A DNA stretch of 64,000 nt from Lachnospiraceae bacterium FE2018 (GTDB taxonomy: Bacteria > Bacillota > Clostridia > Lachnospirales > Lachnospiraceae), in the NCBI GenBank assembly GCA_000702845.1, contig JNKK01000012.1:1-64000 (forward strand), read 5' to 3'. The notes below the pieces were generated by a model. The model saw only the letters and a list, made by a program, of their open reading frames with translations, had not been told where the DNA came from and searched no databases. The position numbers and the translations under genes are program-made. This document shows positions 23,281 to 32,027 of the stretch, one piece after another (the stretch's first letter is position 1; each line of letters opens with the position of its first letter).

Positions 23281-24348
23281 ATGAGTGCAGACAAGAGAAT
23301 CAGTAAAGCAGCACTTGGCTATGCGGAGATGGGTTCCTTCTTCGAAAACATGGCAATGATGATCAAATCCGGAATTACGGTAAATGAAGCCGTCGGTCTG
23401 CTGAAAGAAGAGACAGACCGCGATAACCAGGTGATGATCACTACGCTGACCGGTCTGAATGATCAGATGTCGGTCGGTGTCTCCTTTGGAGATGCGATGC
23501 GTGAAGCCGGAACATTTCCGGATTATGCGGTGGATATGGTTACCGCTGCGGAGTATACCGGACGTCTGGAGGACACACTCTTCCATCTGTCGGAGTACTA
23601 CCGTTCAGAGGAGTCCATGCACAAGACGCTTGTTTCAGCAGTCAGATATCCGATTATTTTACTGGTGATGGTAATTGCGGTGCTGGTTGTTATGCTGAAG
23701 CTGGTGTTCCCGGCATTTTATGGTGTCTACAATAATCTGACAGGCAGCCTGTCAGCATCGTCTTACCGTTACATTGATATCTCATTTGTGATCTGCAGGA
23801 TTATGCTGATCGTTATGATTGTCCTTGTTGCACTTCTTCTCATCGGCGTAATCATGTGGCGCGGCGGCAGACAGGATACAATCCGCGGGATTCTGATGAA
23901 ATTCCCGGCTTTTGAACAGCTGATCAGCAATCTGGATCTGTACCGGTTCACATCCTGTTTCGATATGTTTATTTCCAGCGGCGAGCTGCAGGATGAAGCA
24001 CTGAAGAAGAGTCTGTCTGTCGTCGAGACAGATGTCCTCCGGGGAAAGATTGAGCGGTGTGTCAGAAAGATGGATGAGGAAGGCAAGAGTTTCTCGCAGA
24101 CAGCCTATGAGGAGCAGCTTTACGATGCCATCAATAACCGTATGCTGATTCCGGCGGAACGAAGCGGCATGCTCGATTCGATTCTTCAGAAAATCATGCG
24201 GAATCTGAAAGATAACAACGACGCCTATATCAGCCGGATTGCAAATACAATCGAGCCCCTGCTGACCGGCATCCTGATGATTTTTATCGGGCTGATGCTG
24301 ATCAGTCTGATGATTCCGCTGATCGGTATTATGAACAGCATCGGCTGA
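23281..24348 (+). CDS. pilC: Type II secretion/type IV pilus inner-membrane platform protein (PilC/GspF family)
   Basis: A 355-residue protein with the two-repeat GspF/PilC layout. Each cytoplasmic helical domain begins with a ...FFENMAMMIKSGITVNEAV-type helix (first near residue 15, second near 222 in DLYRFTSCFDMFISSGEL). Membrane helices follow at about 120-145, 165-195 and 325-350. ATG 23281 is chosen for AGAGG 8 bases upstream. PilC/GspF proteins couple ATPase motion to pilin insertion or extraction. It is followed by four small membrane proteins and a PilT-type ATPase, so the cluster encodes a compact pilus or pseudopilus machine. Confidence 0.88.
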   Translation: MSADKRISKAALGYAEMGSFFENMAMMIKSGITVNEAVGLLKEETDRDNQVMITTLTGLNDQMSVGVSFGDAMREAGTFPDYAVDMVTAAEYTGRLEDTLFHLSEYYRSEESMHKTLVSAVRYPIILLVMVIAVLVVMLKLVFPAFYGVYNNLTGSLSASSYRYIDISFVICRIMLIVMIVLVALLLIGVIMWRGGRQDTIRGILMKFPAFEQLISNLDLYRFTSCFDMFISSGELQDEALKKSLSVVETDVLRGKIERCVRKMDEEGKSFSQTAYEEQLYDAINNRMLIPAERSGMLDSILQKIMRNLKDNNDAYISRIANTIEPLLTGILMIFIGLMLISLMIPLIGIMNSIG

Positions 24349-24373
24349 GGCTCTGTCAGAGAAGGTATTTTCC

Positions 24374-24694
24374 ATGAACAAGAAAGATCATTCCACAACC
24401 ACTATCCTCATCTGGGCGATTTTGGCTGCCGTTCTTCTGATTGGCGTGCCGATGTATCGCAGCGCAGCCGCAGAGGGCGGAGATGACAGCATCCAGTCCA
24501 TCCGGGAAACTGTGATGGAACGTGCACTTCAGTGCTATGTCATTGAAGGGGCATATCCGCAGGATCTGGCATATCTGGAGGATAATTACGGCCTGACAGT
24601 CAACCGGGAAGACTATCTTGTAGTTTACACACCATTCGCGGAGAACCTTCCGCCGGAAGTAAAAGTGATTGACCGTCACGCCGGCGATGAATAA
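24374..24694 (+). CDS. Small single-span membrane protein, pilin-like position (1)
   Basis: A 106-residue protein. An N-terminal membrane helix (residues 10-30, TILIWAILAAVLLIGVPMY) is followed by a helical stretch and a short C-terminal domain (CYVIEGAYPQDLAYLEDNYG). The latter resembles the globular start of GspG/ComGC-type minor pilins (the ..AYP.dLa.L... pattern). There is no classic prepilin peptidase site (Gly then Phe-Thr-Leu-Ile-Glu). Situated between PilC- and type IV pilus-like genes, it is probably a pseudopilin. No family is assigned with certainty. Confidence 0.65.
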   Translation: MNKKDHSTTTILIWAILAAVLLIGVPMYRSAAAEGGDDSIQSIRETVMERALQCYVIEGAYPQDLAYLEDNYGLTVNREDYLVVYTPFAENLPPEVKVIDRHAGDE

Positions 24695-24715
24695 TGTTGG
24701 GAGGTGCCTGACCCC

Positions 24716-25156
24716 ATGAAAAAAATATTCGGCGATATAATTTCCACGGTTACCGTTGCCGTGCTGTTTTTCGCGATATTAATGCTGGTTGTATTTTCGG
24801 CAGTTTCTTATCAGCGATCTGTTAAAATCTCTGATGCGAACGGAAATACACGCGCCGTGCTGTCGTATATTATTACTGCAGTTAAGGCGGATGAAGCGAG
24901 CCGTGTGACCATTCAGGATTCGGACGGCATGCAGGTTCTGGTGATTGAGAATGAATCAACGGGCTATGGACAGCAGATCTTCTACAGGGACGGAAAAGTG
25001 CAGGAAAACTATGGCAGGCTCGGCGAGCCCGTCGCAGTGGATGATGCTCTGGTGATCGGTGAGGCAGGTCTTTTCAGGCTGGATCTGAAGGCTGACAACC
25101 TGCTGCAGATCACGACAGATCTCGGAAGTTCTTACGTTCATCTCAACAGAGGATAG
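24716..25156 (+). CDS. Small single-span membrane protein, DUF4860-like (2)
   Basis: A 146-residue protein with membrane helix at residues 8-32 (IISTVTVAVLFFAILMLVVFSAV). A beta-rich extracellular domain follows (TRAVLSYIITAVKADEASRVTIQD, then GLFRLDLKADNLLQITT). The pattern is that of DUF4860-type pilin-like proteins found beside type IV pilus genes in Clostridia (family recall, not checked). ATG 24716 has GGGAGG about 10 bases upstream; an in-frame GTG at 24704 lies on the Shine-Dalgarno sequence. No prepilin cleavage motif is evident. Confidence 0.65.
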   Translation: MKKIFGDIISTVTVAVLFFAILMLVVFSAVSYQRSVKISDANGNTRAVLSYIITAVKADEASRVTIQDSDGMQVLVIENESTGYGQQIFYRDGKVQENYGRLGEPVAVDDALVIGEAGLFRLDLKADNLLQITTDLGSSYVHLNRG

Positions 25157-25161
25157 ATTCT

Positions 25162-25632
25162 ATGAAGAGGGAAAGAAACATTGCATTCATTGTGGAGCTG
25201 CTCCTTCTGTTTGTGATACTGCTGTTTGTGATTGTTGTGATCACGCAGACGTTCATGAAATCCAGAGGTCAGAGCCTGTATGCAAGGCATCTGACGGAGG
25301 CGGTCACACTGGCAGAGGAAGTAGCTGAAGTCTCTGCTTCGGCCGCGGATCTGACGGACGCGGCTGACCGGTTTGACGCAATGGAGCAGGTGCAGGAAAT
25401 CAGCAGTCTGTCCGGCGAAGGTCTTGATCTTGTAATGGATTTCGCCGCAGAAAACGGAGTGCATGACCGGTACCGCGTTGAACTGGACTGGCTGGAAGAA
25501 AAGGCGGCAGATAGTTCTGCAGGCACATCAGCCGGTTCGCGATTTGTAACCAAACAGATCCGCGTTTATTTTGCGGAAGAGACAGTTCCGATTTATACAT
25601 TGGATTCAGGGGATTTTAAGGAGCAGGCATGA
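25162..25632 (+). CDS. Small single-span membrane protein with degenerate prepilin-like N-terminus (3)
   Basis: A 156-residue protein. The start MKRERNIAFIVELLLLFVIL resembles a type IV prepilin: a basic leader, then a hydrophobic helix with a Glu at mature position 4 or 5 (A-F-I-V-E). The -1 residue would be Ile or Ala instead of Gly. The extracellular part is helical then beta. Its stop overlaps the next start by 4 bases (ATGA), indicating coupling. Confidence 0.65.
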   Translation: MKRERNIAFIVELLLLFVILLFVIVVITQTFMKSRGQSLYARHLTEAVTLAEEVAEVSASAADLTDAADRFDAMEQVQEISSLSGEGLDLVMDFAAENGVHDRYRVELDWLEEKAADSSAGTSAGSRFVTKQIRVYFAEETVPIYTLDSGDFKEQA

Positions 25633-26036
25633 GTCACAAAATACGACTTGGACCAATTGCAATATTTCTGACAGTAATCGCTGCCATGCTGGCAACGCTT
25701 GCGATGCTGACAGTCGCTACATCCCATGCTGACGCGGTTATGGCGGAGCGTTTTGCGAAAGTTACTTCCGTTCGTTATGAACTTGAGACGGACGGCAGCC
25801 GGTTCCTGCAGCAGATTGACAGCAGCCTGCAGTCAGGTGAACCGCTTTCGCTGCCTGACGGCGCGGAACAGCTGGAAAACGGAAATGTGCATTACAGGAT
25901 TGAGAAGGAAGGATACCATCTCGATGTTGAAGTTGCTGTTTCATCTGATGCCGGTATTTATGAAGTGACTGAATGGAAAATAACCAAGATCTGGAAGGGT
26001 GCGGACCCGTTCGAAAATATCTGGCCGGGATTTTAA
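25629..26036 (+). CDS. Small single-span membrane protein, pilin-like position (4)
   Basis: A 135-residue protein with membrane helix at residues 9-32 (IAIFLTVIAAMLATLAMLTVA). A helix and small beta domain (YELETDGSRFLQQIDSSL, then HYRIEKEGYHLDVEVAVS) complete it. Overlaps the preceding gene by 4 bases and precedes the PilT gene by 34 bases. Unknown family; position and topology suggest a minor pseudopilin. Confidence 0.62.
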   Translation: MSHKIRLGPIAIFLTVIAAMLATLAMLTVATSHADAVMAERFAKVTSVRYELETDGSRFLQQIDSSLQSGEPLSLPDGAEQLENGNVHYRIEKEGYHLDVEVAVSSDAGIYEVTEWKITKIWKGADPFENIWPGF

Positions 26037-26070
26037 GACGTTTTTGATGATTCACAAAGGAGACTCGCAG

Positions 26071-27126
26071 ATGACATTACATGAAATACTTCAGCGCGCC
26101 ACGGATATCGGCGCTTCTGACATTTTCCTGATCGCCGGGCTGCCGGTCACTTATAAAGTAAAAGGCGCGCAGCAGCGTGTCGGCGAAGGGATCATGAAGC
26201 CGAACGACATCATTCCGCTGGTTGATGAAATCTATGAAGCGGGACGCCGCGCGAGGACAAATTACGACAATGGCGTGGATGATGACTTTTCATTTTCAAT
26301 TCCGCAGCTTGGAAGATTCCGTGTGAATGTATTCCGGCAGAGGGGTTCTGTGGCAGCGGTTATCCGTGTGATTAAATTCGGTATTCCGGATCCGGAACAG
26401 CTGGGGATTCCCGAGAGCGTTCTGTCGCTGGCAGATAACAAAACAGGTCTTGTGCTTGTGGCAGGTGCTGCAGGTTCCGGTAAATCTACGACGCTGGCCT
26501 GTATGATTGACCGGATTAATCAGCGGAGAGAGTGCCATGTCATCACGATGGAAGATCCGATCGAGTATCTGCACTCGCATAATAAGAGTATCGTCAGCCA
26601 GCGGGAAGTATTTATTGATACACCGGGCTATCTGGAATCGCTTCGTTCGGCACTGCGTGAAAGCCCCGATGTCATTCTTCTGGGCGAGATGCGTGACTAT
26701 GACACGATTTCATCTGCGATCACCGCGGCAGAAACAGGTGTGCTGCTGTTCAGCACACTGCATACAAGCAGCGCGGCAAATACGATCAACCGTATTGTTG
26801 ATGTATTTCCGGCAAATCAGCAGCTGCAGGTGCGCGGACAGCTGGCGCAGCTGATCCGCGGCGTGATCTGTCAGCAGCTGATTACAACGAAAGACGGACA
26901 TCTTCAGCCGGTGTTTGAGATACTGAAGTCCAATCCCGCGATCCAGAATATGATCCGCGAGGGTAAGATGCATCAGCTGGATTCGGCAATGCAGGCAAAT
27001 GCGGCGGAAGGTATGACGACAATGGACAACAGTCTGTTTGAACTGTACCGGAAGGGTATGATTTCAAAGGAGACAGCGCTCTCTGTCTGCAATAATTACG
27101 AATTCCTGAGCAAGCGGATCCGGTGA
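26071..27126 (+). CDS. pilT: PilT-family twitching/retraction ATPase
   Basis: A 351-residue cytoplasmic hexameric ATPase of the PilT/GspE superfamily. N-terminal PAS-like domain (LHEILQRATDIGASDIFLIAGLPVTYKVKG). Walker A GAAGSGKSTT near residue 132, Asp box MEDPIEYLHSHN, Walker B PDVILLGEMRD near 211, and His box STLHTSSAANTINRIVDVF. It ends in the AIRNLIRE-like motif region (NPAIQNMIREGK). Length and the lack of a zinc-binding or N1 domain match PilT rather than PilB. ATG 26071 has AAAGGAGA 7 bases upstream. It is the only assembly ATPase in the locus, which is unusual, since PilB is normally needed for extension. Confidence 0.92.
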   Translation: MTLHEILQRATDIGASDIFLIAGLPVTYKVKGAQQRVGEGIMKPNDIIPLVDEIYEAGRRARTNYDNGVDDDFSFSIPQLGRFRVNVFRQRGSVAAVIRVIKFGIPDPEQLGIPESVLSLADNKTGLVLVAGAAGSGKSTTLACMIDRINQRRECHVITMEDPIEYLHSHNKSIVSQREVFIDTPGYLESLRSALRESPDVILLGEMRDYDTISSAITAAETGVLLFSTLHTSSAANTINRIVDVFPANQQLQVRGQLAQLIRGVICQQLITTKDGHLQPVFEILKSNPAIQNMIREGKMHQLDSAMQANAAEGMTTMDNSLFELYRKGMISKETALSVCNNYEFLSKRIR

Positions 27127-27132
27127 TCCGGA

Positions 27133-27231
27133 AACGCAGAGCACCCGGTGTGTTCTGCGGAGACATCGCAGAGCTGCGCAAAGAAAGATACACAAGTGTG
27201 TCGCGCAGCTCGCGCGCGATCAGAGATCGCG
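27133..27231 (+). other. Three consecutive hairpins between pilT and the diguanylate cyclase gene
   Basis: Hairpin 1: GCAGAGCAC pairs with GTGTGTTCTGC (about 27136-27158). Hairpin 2: GAGCTGCGC (27171-27179) with GCGCAGCTC (27203-27211). Hairpin 3: CGCGATC (27215-27221) with GATCGCG (27225-27231). There is no U tract and no recognisable GEMM c-di-GMP riboswitch core. Confidence 0.5.
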
Positions 27232-27284
27232 ATTGAAACTGGTTTACATGGAGATTCATTACAAAAAAAGCAGCAGGTTTTGTT

Positions 27285-28661
27285 ATGAAGAAAAGACACG
27301 TACGCAGTTCTATTATTTATGTTATTTTCACAGTGATTGTCGCAGTACTCGGATGTCTGGCCCTGGTCAGCCTCGGCCGGCTGAAAAGCGGCGTCAGACA
27401 GATGCAGGATATTACTGAGCGTTATATTGAGTCGCAGCAGGCGGTCAGCAGTATGCGCGAAGGCTCTGACTATCTGACCATGCAGGCGCGTGAGTACGTG
27501 ATCACCGGAGATCCTGAAAATCTGCGGGGTTATCTGCGGGAAGTAAATGAGACGAAGCGCCGTGACAACGCACTGAAGGTGCTGGAAAAAAACCAGGCGG
27601 AGGGAACGGCTTATCAGCAGCTGACAAATGCCGTTGAAAACTCCAACGCGCTGGCGGAGATTGAGATTTACGCCATGCGCCTTGCGTCTGAAGGCTATGA
27701 AATGTCAGAGACGGAGCTTGAGAATTATTTTCCGGATATAGAACTGACTTCTGAAGATCAGGCATTATCCGGGGAAGAGAAAAAGGAAAAAGCCATTGAT
27801 CTGATGTTTAACCAGAATTACACTGAGATGAAACATGTGATCATGAACGATTCCTACAGCAGCCTGGAGGAACTGATCGGTACGACAAGGGACAGTCAGA
27901 TTGCGAGCTATGAAGAAACGGAACGGCAGGTGAGGACAGTACTGTGGTTTACGATTATCGCACTTCTGGCTGTAATTGCGCTGCTGGCGATCAACATGGT
28001 TCTGGTTGTGATTCCGATGAATAAGAGCGTCTCTTATATCCGGAATGCAAAACCGCTGCAGTTGAAAGGTGCGGCAGAGTATGTGTATCTGGCAGAAGCA
28101 TATAACCTCATGCTGGAAAAGACCACCGAGCATCAGGAGAAGCTTTCTTACGAAGCATCCCATGACGAGCTGACGGATCTGTACAACCGCAAGATGTTTG
28201 AGGAGATGCGGCTGGAGCTGGTAGACAAAGGCATTGCCATGCTGCTGATCGACGTGGATTATTTCAAGAGCGTCAATGATACTTACGGGCATGCGGTCGG
28301 TGATCAGGTGCTGAAAAATGTCGCTTCCATTCTGGCGCACAGTTTCCGACTGGAGGACTATGTCAGCCGGATCGGCGGGGATGAATTTGCCGTTATCATG
28401 CGCCATATGGATTCAAATCTAAAATATGTCGTAGAAGCCAAGATTCAGCATGTCAGGGAGATGCTGGCAGCAACAGAGGATCTTCCGCCGGTTACGTTAA
28501 GTATCGGCATTTCATTCTCGGAGCGGGATAACCGTGAGGACGTATATCATAAAGCAGATCTGGCGCTGTATGATGTGAAGGAGCGGGGACGCAACGGCTA
28601 TGCATTTTATGAGCCGTGGATGAGTGAGAAAGAGATCAAAGAAAAGAATCTGACGCATTGA
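27285..28661 (+). CDS. Membrane diguanylate cyclase (GGDEF)
   Basis: A 458-residue protein that should make c-di-GMP from two GTP. Two membrane helices (residues 10-30 and about 217-243) bracket a helical extracellular sensor domain of about 185 residues (four-helix-bundle type). A short HAMP-less linker precedes the GGDEF domain, which begins SHDELTDLYNRKMFEE. The active site is intact (SRIGGDEFAVI near 364), with the upstream LLIDVDYFKSVNDTYGHAVGDQ strand. An inhibitory site RLED lies five residues before GGDEF, so product feedback is expected. A weak GCAGG site lies 9 bases before ATG 27285. It sits between the pilus genes and a c-di-GMP phosphodiesterase. Confidence 0.92.
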   Translation: MKKRHVRSSIIYVIFTVIVAVLGCLALVSLGRLKSGVRQMQDITERYIESQQAVSSMREGSDYLTMQAREYVITGDPENLRGYLREVNETKRRDNALKVLEKNQAEGTAYQQLTNAVENSNALAEIEIYAMRLASEGYEMSETELENYFPDIELTSEDQALSGEEKKEKAIDLMFNQNYTEMKHVIMNDSYSSLEELIGTTRDSQIASYEETERQVRTVLWFTIIALLAVIALLAINMVLVVIPMNKSVSYIRNAKPLQLKGAAEYVYLAEAYNLMLEKTTEHQEKLSYEASHDELTDLYNRKMFEEMRLELVDKGIAMLLIDVDYFKSVNDTYGHAVGDQVLKNVASILAHSFRLEDYVSRIGGDEFAVIMRHMDSNLKYVVEAKIQHVREMLAATEDLPPVTLSIGISFSERDNREDVYHKADLALYDVKERGRNGYAFYEPWMSEKEIKEKNLTH

Positions 28662-28735
28662 TAATAAGATGAAAAAAAGGTAGAATTAGCAGAGACAATC
28701 TTTTTTGGCGGTTTAAGTATCGGGGTGCGAACACT

Positions 28736-30445
28736 ATGCTGAAAAGTCATGTGAAATTTCATTCGACAGCAGGAAAACGGCTTGTACTGATTGTTGACGA
28801 TGAGCAGGTCAACCGCGAGCTGCTCGGTTTTATCGTGTCTTCGGATTTTGATGTTCTCTACGCGGCAAGCGGTGAGGAGGCCATGCAGGTTCTGAAGGAG
28901 AACGCACAGCATATTTCCCTTGTTTTGCTGGATCTGATGATGCCGGGTATGGACGGGTTCGACGTGATGCGGATCATGCGGAATGATTCGAAGTATGAAG
29001 AGATACCGATTCTGGTTTTGACAAATGAGGAAAAGGCAGAGGTAGAGAGTCTGCGTCTTGGCGCCTCGGATTTCATTATCAAACCGTTCCGAAATCCGGA
29101 AGTGATTATTGCCCGGATGCAGAAGGCAATTGAGCTGTTTGAGGACCGGCGCATCATTGAGTCAACGGAGCGTGAACCGCTGACGGGACTGTTTATTAAA
29201 AACTATTTCTACCGGTATGCCGAGCAGTACGACCAGTATCATTCTGACACAGAGATGGATGCAGTGGCACTGGATATCAGTCATTTCCATCTGATCAATG
29301 AGATGTATGGCAGAGATGCCGGCGACGGAGTCCTGCGGCATCTCGGTGCATTCCTGAAGGACGTCATCGAGCGGACAAACGGTCTGGCATGCCGGCTTGA
29401 AGCGGATAAGTTTCTGGCATATCTGCCGTGCGGGACAGAAAACTATGAAGAAATGTTCTTGAAAATCAACGAACACTTTAATTCTTACAGCGATATCAAT
29501 GTTCGTGTGCGCGGCGGCATTTATAAAAGTGTGGATAAGGAACTTGATATCGAGCGGCGGTTCGACCGCGCCATGCAGGCTGTAAACCAGATTAAAAGCG
29601 ATTTTACAAAAAGCTTTTCGTATTATGATATTACGAAACATGAGCGGGAAGTTTATGCAGAGCGTCTGATCAGTGAATTTGATACGGCGATCGAAAGCAG
29701 GCAGTTTAAGGTTTATTATCAGCCGAAATACAATGTTCAGGGAGATGAGCCGGTACTGACAAGCGCGGAAGCGCTGGTGCGTTGGAATCACCCGGAACTG
29801 GGAATGGTAAGCCCCGGGCTGTTTATTCCACTGTTTGAAAAGAACGGACTGATCCAGAAACTGGATTATCATATCTGGGCGAGAGTGGCAGAGGATGTCA
29901 GAGGATGGAAAGAGAGGTTTGGCCGGAGTGTGCCGGTATCTGTCAATGTCTCCCGTGTAGACCTGTATCATCATGATCTGGTTACTTATCTGCAGAAGAT
30001 TCTGGCCGAAAACAGCCTTTCCACGAAGGAGATGTATCTGGAGATTACAGAATCTGCCTATACAGAGAATTCAGATCAGATTGTGTACGTCATTGATCTG
30101 CTGCGGAATAAGGGATTCGAGATCGAGATGGATGACTTCGGCACGGGTTATTCTTCGCTGAATATGCTGGCGGATATTCCGGTGGATATTCTGAAGCTGG
30201 ATATGAAATTTGTACAGAATCTGCGTACAAACCAGAAACAGGAGACACTTGTCCGGCTGATCATGGATATCGCAAAATATCTCAAAATGCGTGTGGTTGC
30301 CGAAGGTGTGGAAGAAAAAAGTCAGGTGAGGTTCCTTAAGGAAGTAGGCTGCAATATTATTCAGGGATATTATTTTTCAAAGCCGCTGCCGGAGGAGGAA
30401 TTTGCACAGCTGCTGCAGCGCTGCCTGACAGTTTCTCAGAAATAA
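28736..30445 (+). CDS. Response regulator with degenerate GGDEF and EAL phosphodiesterase domains
   Basis: A 569-residue REC-GGDEF-EAL protein. REC: acidic pair Asp21-Asp22, phospho-acceptor Asp66 (LLDLMMPGMDGFD), Lys in IIKPF. The GGDEF domain is inactive-looking: the signature is EADKF (near residue 222) and no RxxD precedes it. The EAL domain looks active: AEALVRW near 345, VNVSRVDL, LEITESAYT, MDDFGTGYSSL, LKLDMKF, VAEGVEE, QGYYFSKP. It probably degrades c-di-GMP in response to phosphorylation, opposing the cyclase upstream. The HPt protein 72 bases downstream is a likely phosphodonor partner. Confidence 0.92.
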   Translation: MLKSHVKFHSTAGKRLVLIVDDEQVNRELLGFIVSSDFDVLYAASGEEAMQVLKENAQHISLVLLDLMMPGMDGFDVMRIMRNDSKYEEIPILVLTNEEKAEVESLRLGASDFIIKPFRNPEVIIARMQKAIELFEDRRIIESTEREPLTGLFIKNYFYRYAEQYDQYHSDTEMDAVALDISHFHLINEMYGRDAGDGVLRHLGAFLKDVIERTNGLACRLEADKFLAYLPCGTENYEEMFLKINEHFNSYSDINVRVRGGIYKSVDKELDIERRFDRAMQAVNQIKSDFTKSFSYYDITKHEREVYAERLISEFDTAIESRQFKVYYQPKYNVQGDEPVLTSAEALVRWNHPELGMVSPGLFIPLFEKNGLIQKLDYHIWARVAEDVRGWKERFGRSVPVSVNVSRVDLYHHDLVTYLQKILAENSLSTKEMYLEITESAYTENSDQIVYVIDLLRNKGFEIEMDDFGTGYSSLNMLADIPVDILKLDMKFVQNLRTNQKQETLVRLIMDIAKYLKMRVVAEGVEEKSQVRFLKEVGCNIIQGYYFSKPLPEEEFAQLLQRCLTVSQK

Positions 30446-30517
30446 AAGAGACAGAACGATTCGAGGACAGGAACAGGGGAATTCACCTGGTGTGATTAAA
30501 AGAAGGAGGACAGTATA

Positions 30518-30856
30518 ATGATCACAATCGATGCATTGAAAGAACTTGGTGCCGATACAGAAGAAGGACTCACCAGATGTATGAACAATGAGGCATTTTA
30601 CCTGCGGCTTGTGGGAATTGCATTGCAGGATGCCAATTTTGCAAAACTCAGAGCGGATATAGAGGCGGGCAATCTGGATGCGGCATTTGAGAGTGCGCAC
30701 GCATTGAAGGGAATGCTCGGAAATGTTTCGCTGACCAATGTGGAGACACCGGTTGTGAAAATCACCGAGGCACTGCGGGCGAAGGATCAGGATGCTGATT
30801 ATGCGGAATGGCTGACACAAATGGAAACAGAACTGGAAAAACTGCGGGCGCTGTAA
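30518..30856 (+). CDS. Histidine phosphotransfer (HPt) protein
   Basis: A 112-residue helical protein. Phospho-accepting His61 lies in ESAHALKGMLGNV, with the conserved Lys three residues on and Gly after it. This matches the HPt consensus HxLKGxxxxxG in a free-standing four-helix bundle. AGAAGGAGGA precedes ATG 30518. The stop codon lies in the loop of the terminator. It probably relays phosphate between a hybrid kinase and the REC domain of the preceding phosphodiesterase; a hybrid kinase begins at 62559, but that link is speculative. Confidence 0.9.
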   Translation: MITIDALKELGADTEEGLTRCMNNEAFYLRLVGIALQDANFAKLRADIEAGNLDAAFESAHALKGMLGNVSLTNVETPVVKITEALRAKDQDADYAEWLTQMETELEKLRAL

Positions 30857-30872
30857 GCCCGCAGTTTTTTTA
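30841..30872 (+). terminator. Rho-independent terminator overlapping the HPt stop codon
   Basis: CTGCGGGC (30842-30849) pairs with GCCCGCAG (30857-30864), followed by seven T residues. The gene's TAA stop (30854-30856) lies in the loop. Confidence 0.92.
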
Positions 30873-30877
30873 CGATG

Positions 30878-31993
30878 TCAGGTTTCTGTTTCATTAAGAT
30901 TACGCACGGTCTCTCCCTGCACCAGCTCGGGACGGAACGTGTAATTTGCGTCGAACAGAGGGTCGTGGATCAGACGCAGCAGGTTCTCGGCCGCCTTTCT
31001 TCCCAGAAGTGCTTTTGGGTGCTGGATTGAGGTAAGCAGGTGGTGTTTCCCCGGGAATTCGGCGTGATCATATCCGACAATTGAGATATCTTCAGGGATC
31101 CGCAGTCCGTGAAGTTCTAATACTTCGATCAGATCTGCGGCCACCTGATCATTGTAGCAGGTGACTGCGGTACATTTGGTCAGAAGATCGATGATCGCAG
31201 AGGTGCCCGGGGGTTTGAACAGCATCGGGTAAGTGTTTAATGTATACCAGATCATCCGGTTGGGTTCCACACTGATATTGTTATTGATCAGAGCCTGTGC
31301 ATAACCCATTCCGCGCTTAATCCCCTGTCTGTATTCTCCGCGGCCGACATAGGCGATTTTTCTGTGACCGTTTTCAATCAGATGACGTGTCGCGAGATAG
31401 CCGCCCAGTTTATCATCCAGTGATACACATGGAAGATGAAAGCCGGAATAGCGTGAATCCATCATGATGCAGGGAATTCTCTGGATCACCTGACGGAAAA
31501 GGGTTTCATCCAGCCGGGGAAGTCCGCTCTGCGTTCCGTCCATCAGCATGCCGGCATAGTCGCCTTCAAGAAGCGCATGCAGGATATGCAGTTCCTTTTC
31601 GCTTTGATTGTCAGTAAAAAAGAGATTGATGATGTAGCCGGCATTTTCGAGGGTTTCGTAAATGCCGCTGATTTTATTCGGGAAGATATAATCCTCATAG
31701 TTCGTTAAAACCAGCGCAATCTGTTTGGAAGATGTGGTGCGGAAATGACGGCCTGTCTGTGAAGAATGAGCCTTTGCAGGCTTGTTGGATTGTGCTGTGT
31801 AAATACCGCTTCCCTGGATGCTGTAAAGAGTACCTTCGTCTACAAGTGCCTGAATTGCGCGGCGTACTGACTGCCGGCTGACACCGAACTGTTTCATCAG
31901 TTCCATCTCTGTCGGCAGTTTGCTTCCGGGTGAAAAAGTACCGTTATTGATCTGGTCCCGAATCCAAAGGATTATTGATTCGTATTTAAACAT
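30878..31993 (-). CDS. GntR/LacI-type transcriptional regulator (AraR-like)
   Basis: A 371-residue repressor with a GntR-type winged helix at the N-terminus (IRDQINNGTFSPGSKLPTE, then VSRQSVRRAIQALVDEG) and a LacI/periplasmic-binding-like effector domain (IALVLTNYEDYIFPNKISGIYETLENAGY, then VSLDDKLGGYLATRHLIENGHRKIAYVG). This is the AraR architecture, which senses a sugar. ATG (complement of 31991-31993) has GGGAG about 7 bases upstream; the longer frame upstream lacks a start signal. It is downstream of, and co-directional with, the oxidoreductase gene at 32028-33029 (gap 34 bases). It probably controls that gene and the divergent one. Confidence 0.88.
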   Translation of the reverse strand: MFKYESIILWIRDQINNGTFSPGSKLPTEMELMKQFGVSRQSVRRAIQALVDEGTLYSIQGSGIYTAQSNKPAKAHSSQTGRHFRTTSSKQIALVLTNYEDYIFPNKISGIYETLENAGYIINLFFTDNQSEKELHILHALLEGDYAGMLMDGTQSGLPRLDETLFRQVIQRIPCIMMDSRYSGFHLPCVSLDDKLGGYLATRHLIENGHRKIAYVGRGEYRQGIKRGMGYAQALINNNISVEPNRMIWYTLNTYPMLFKPPGTSAIIDLLTKCTAVTCYNDQVAADLIEVLELHGLRIPEDISIVGYDHAEFPGKHHLLTSIQHPKALLGRKAAENLLRLIHDPLFDANYTFRPELVQGETVRNLNETET

Positions 31994-32027
31994 ATGGAAT
32001 CTCCCTTTTTGTTCTGTGAGAAAGAAC

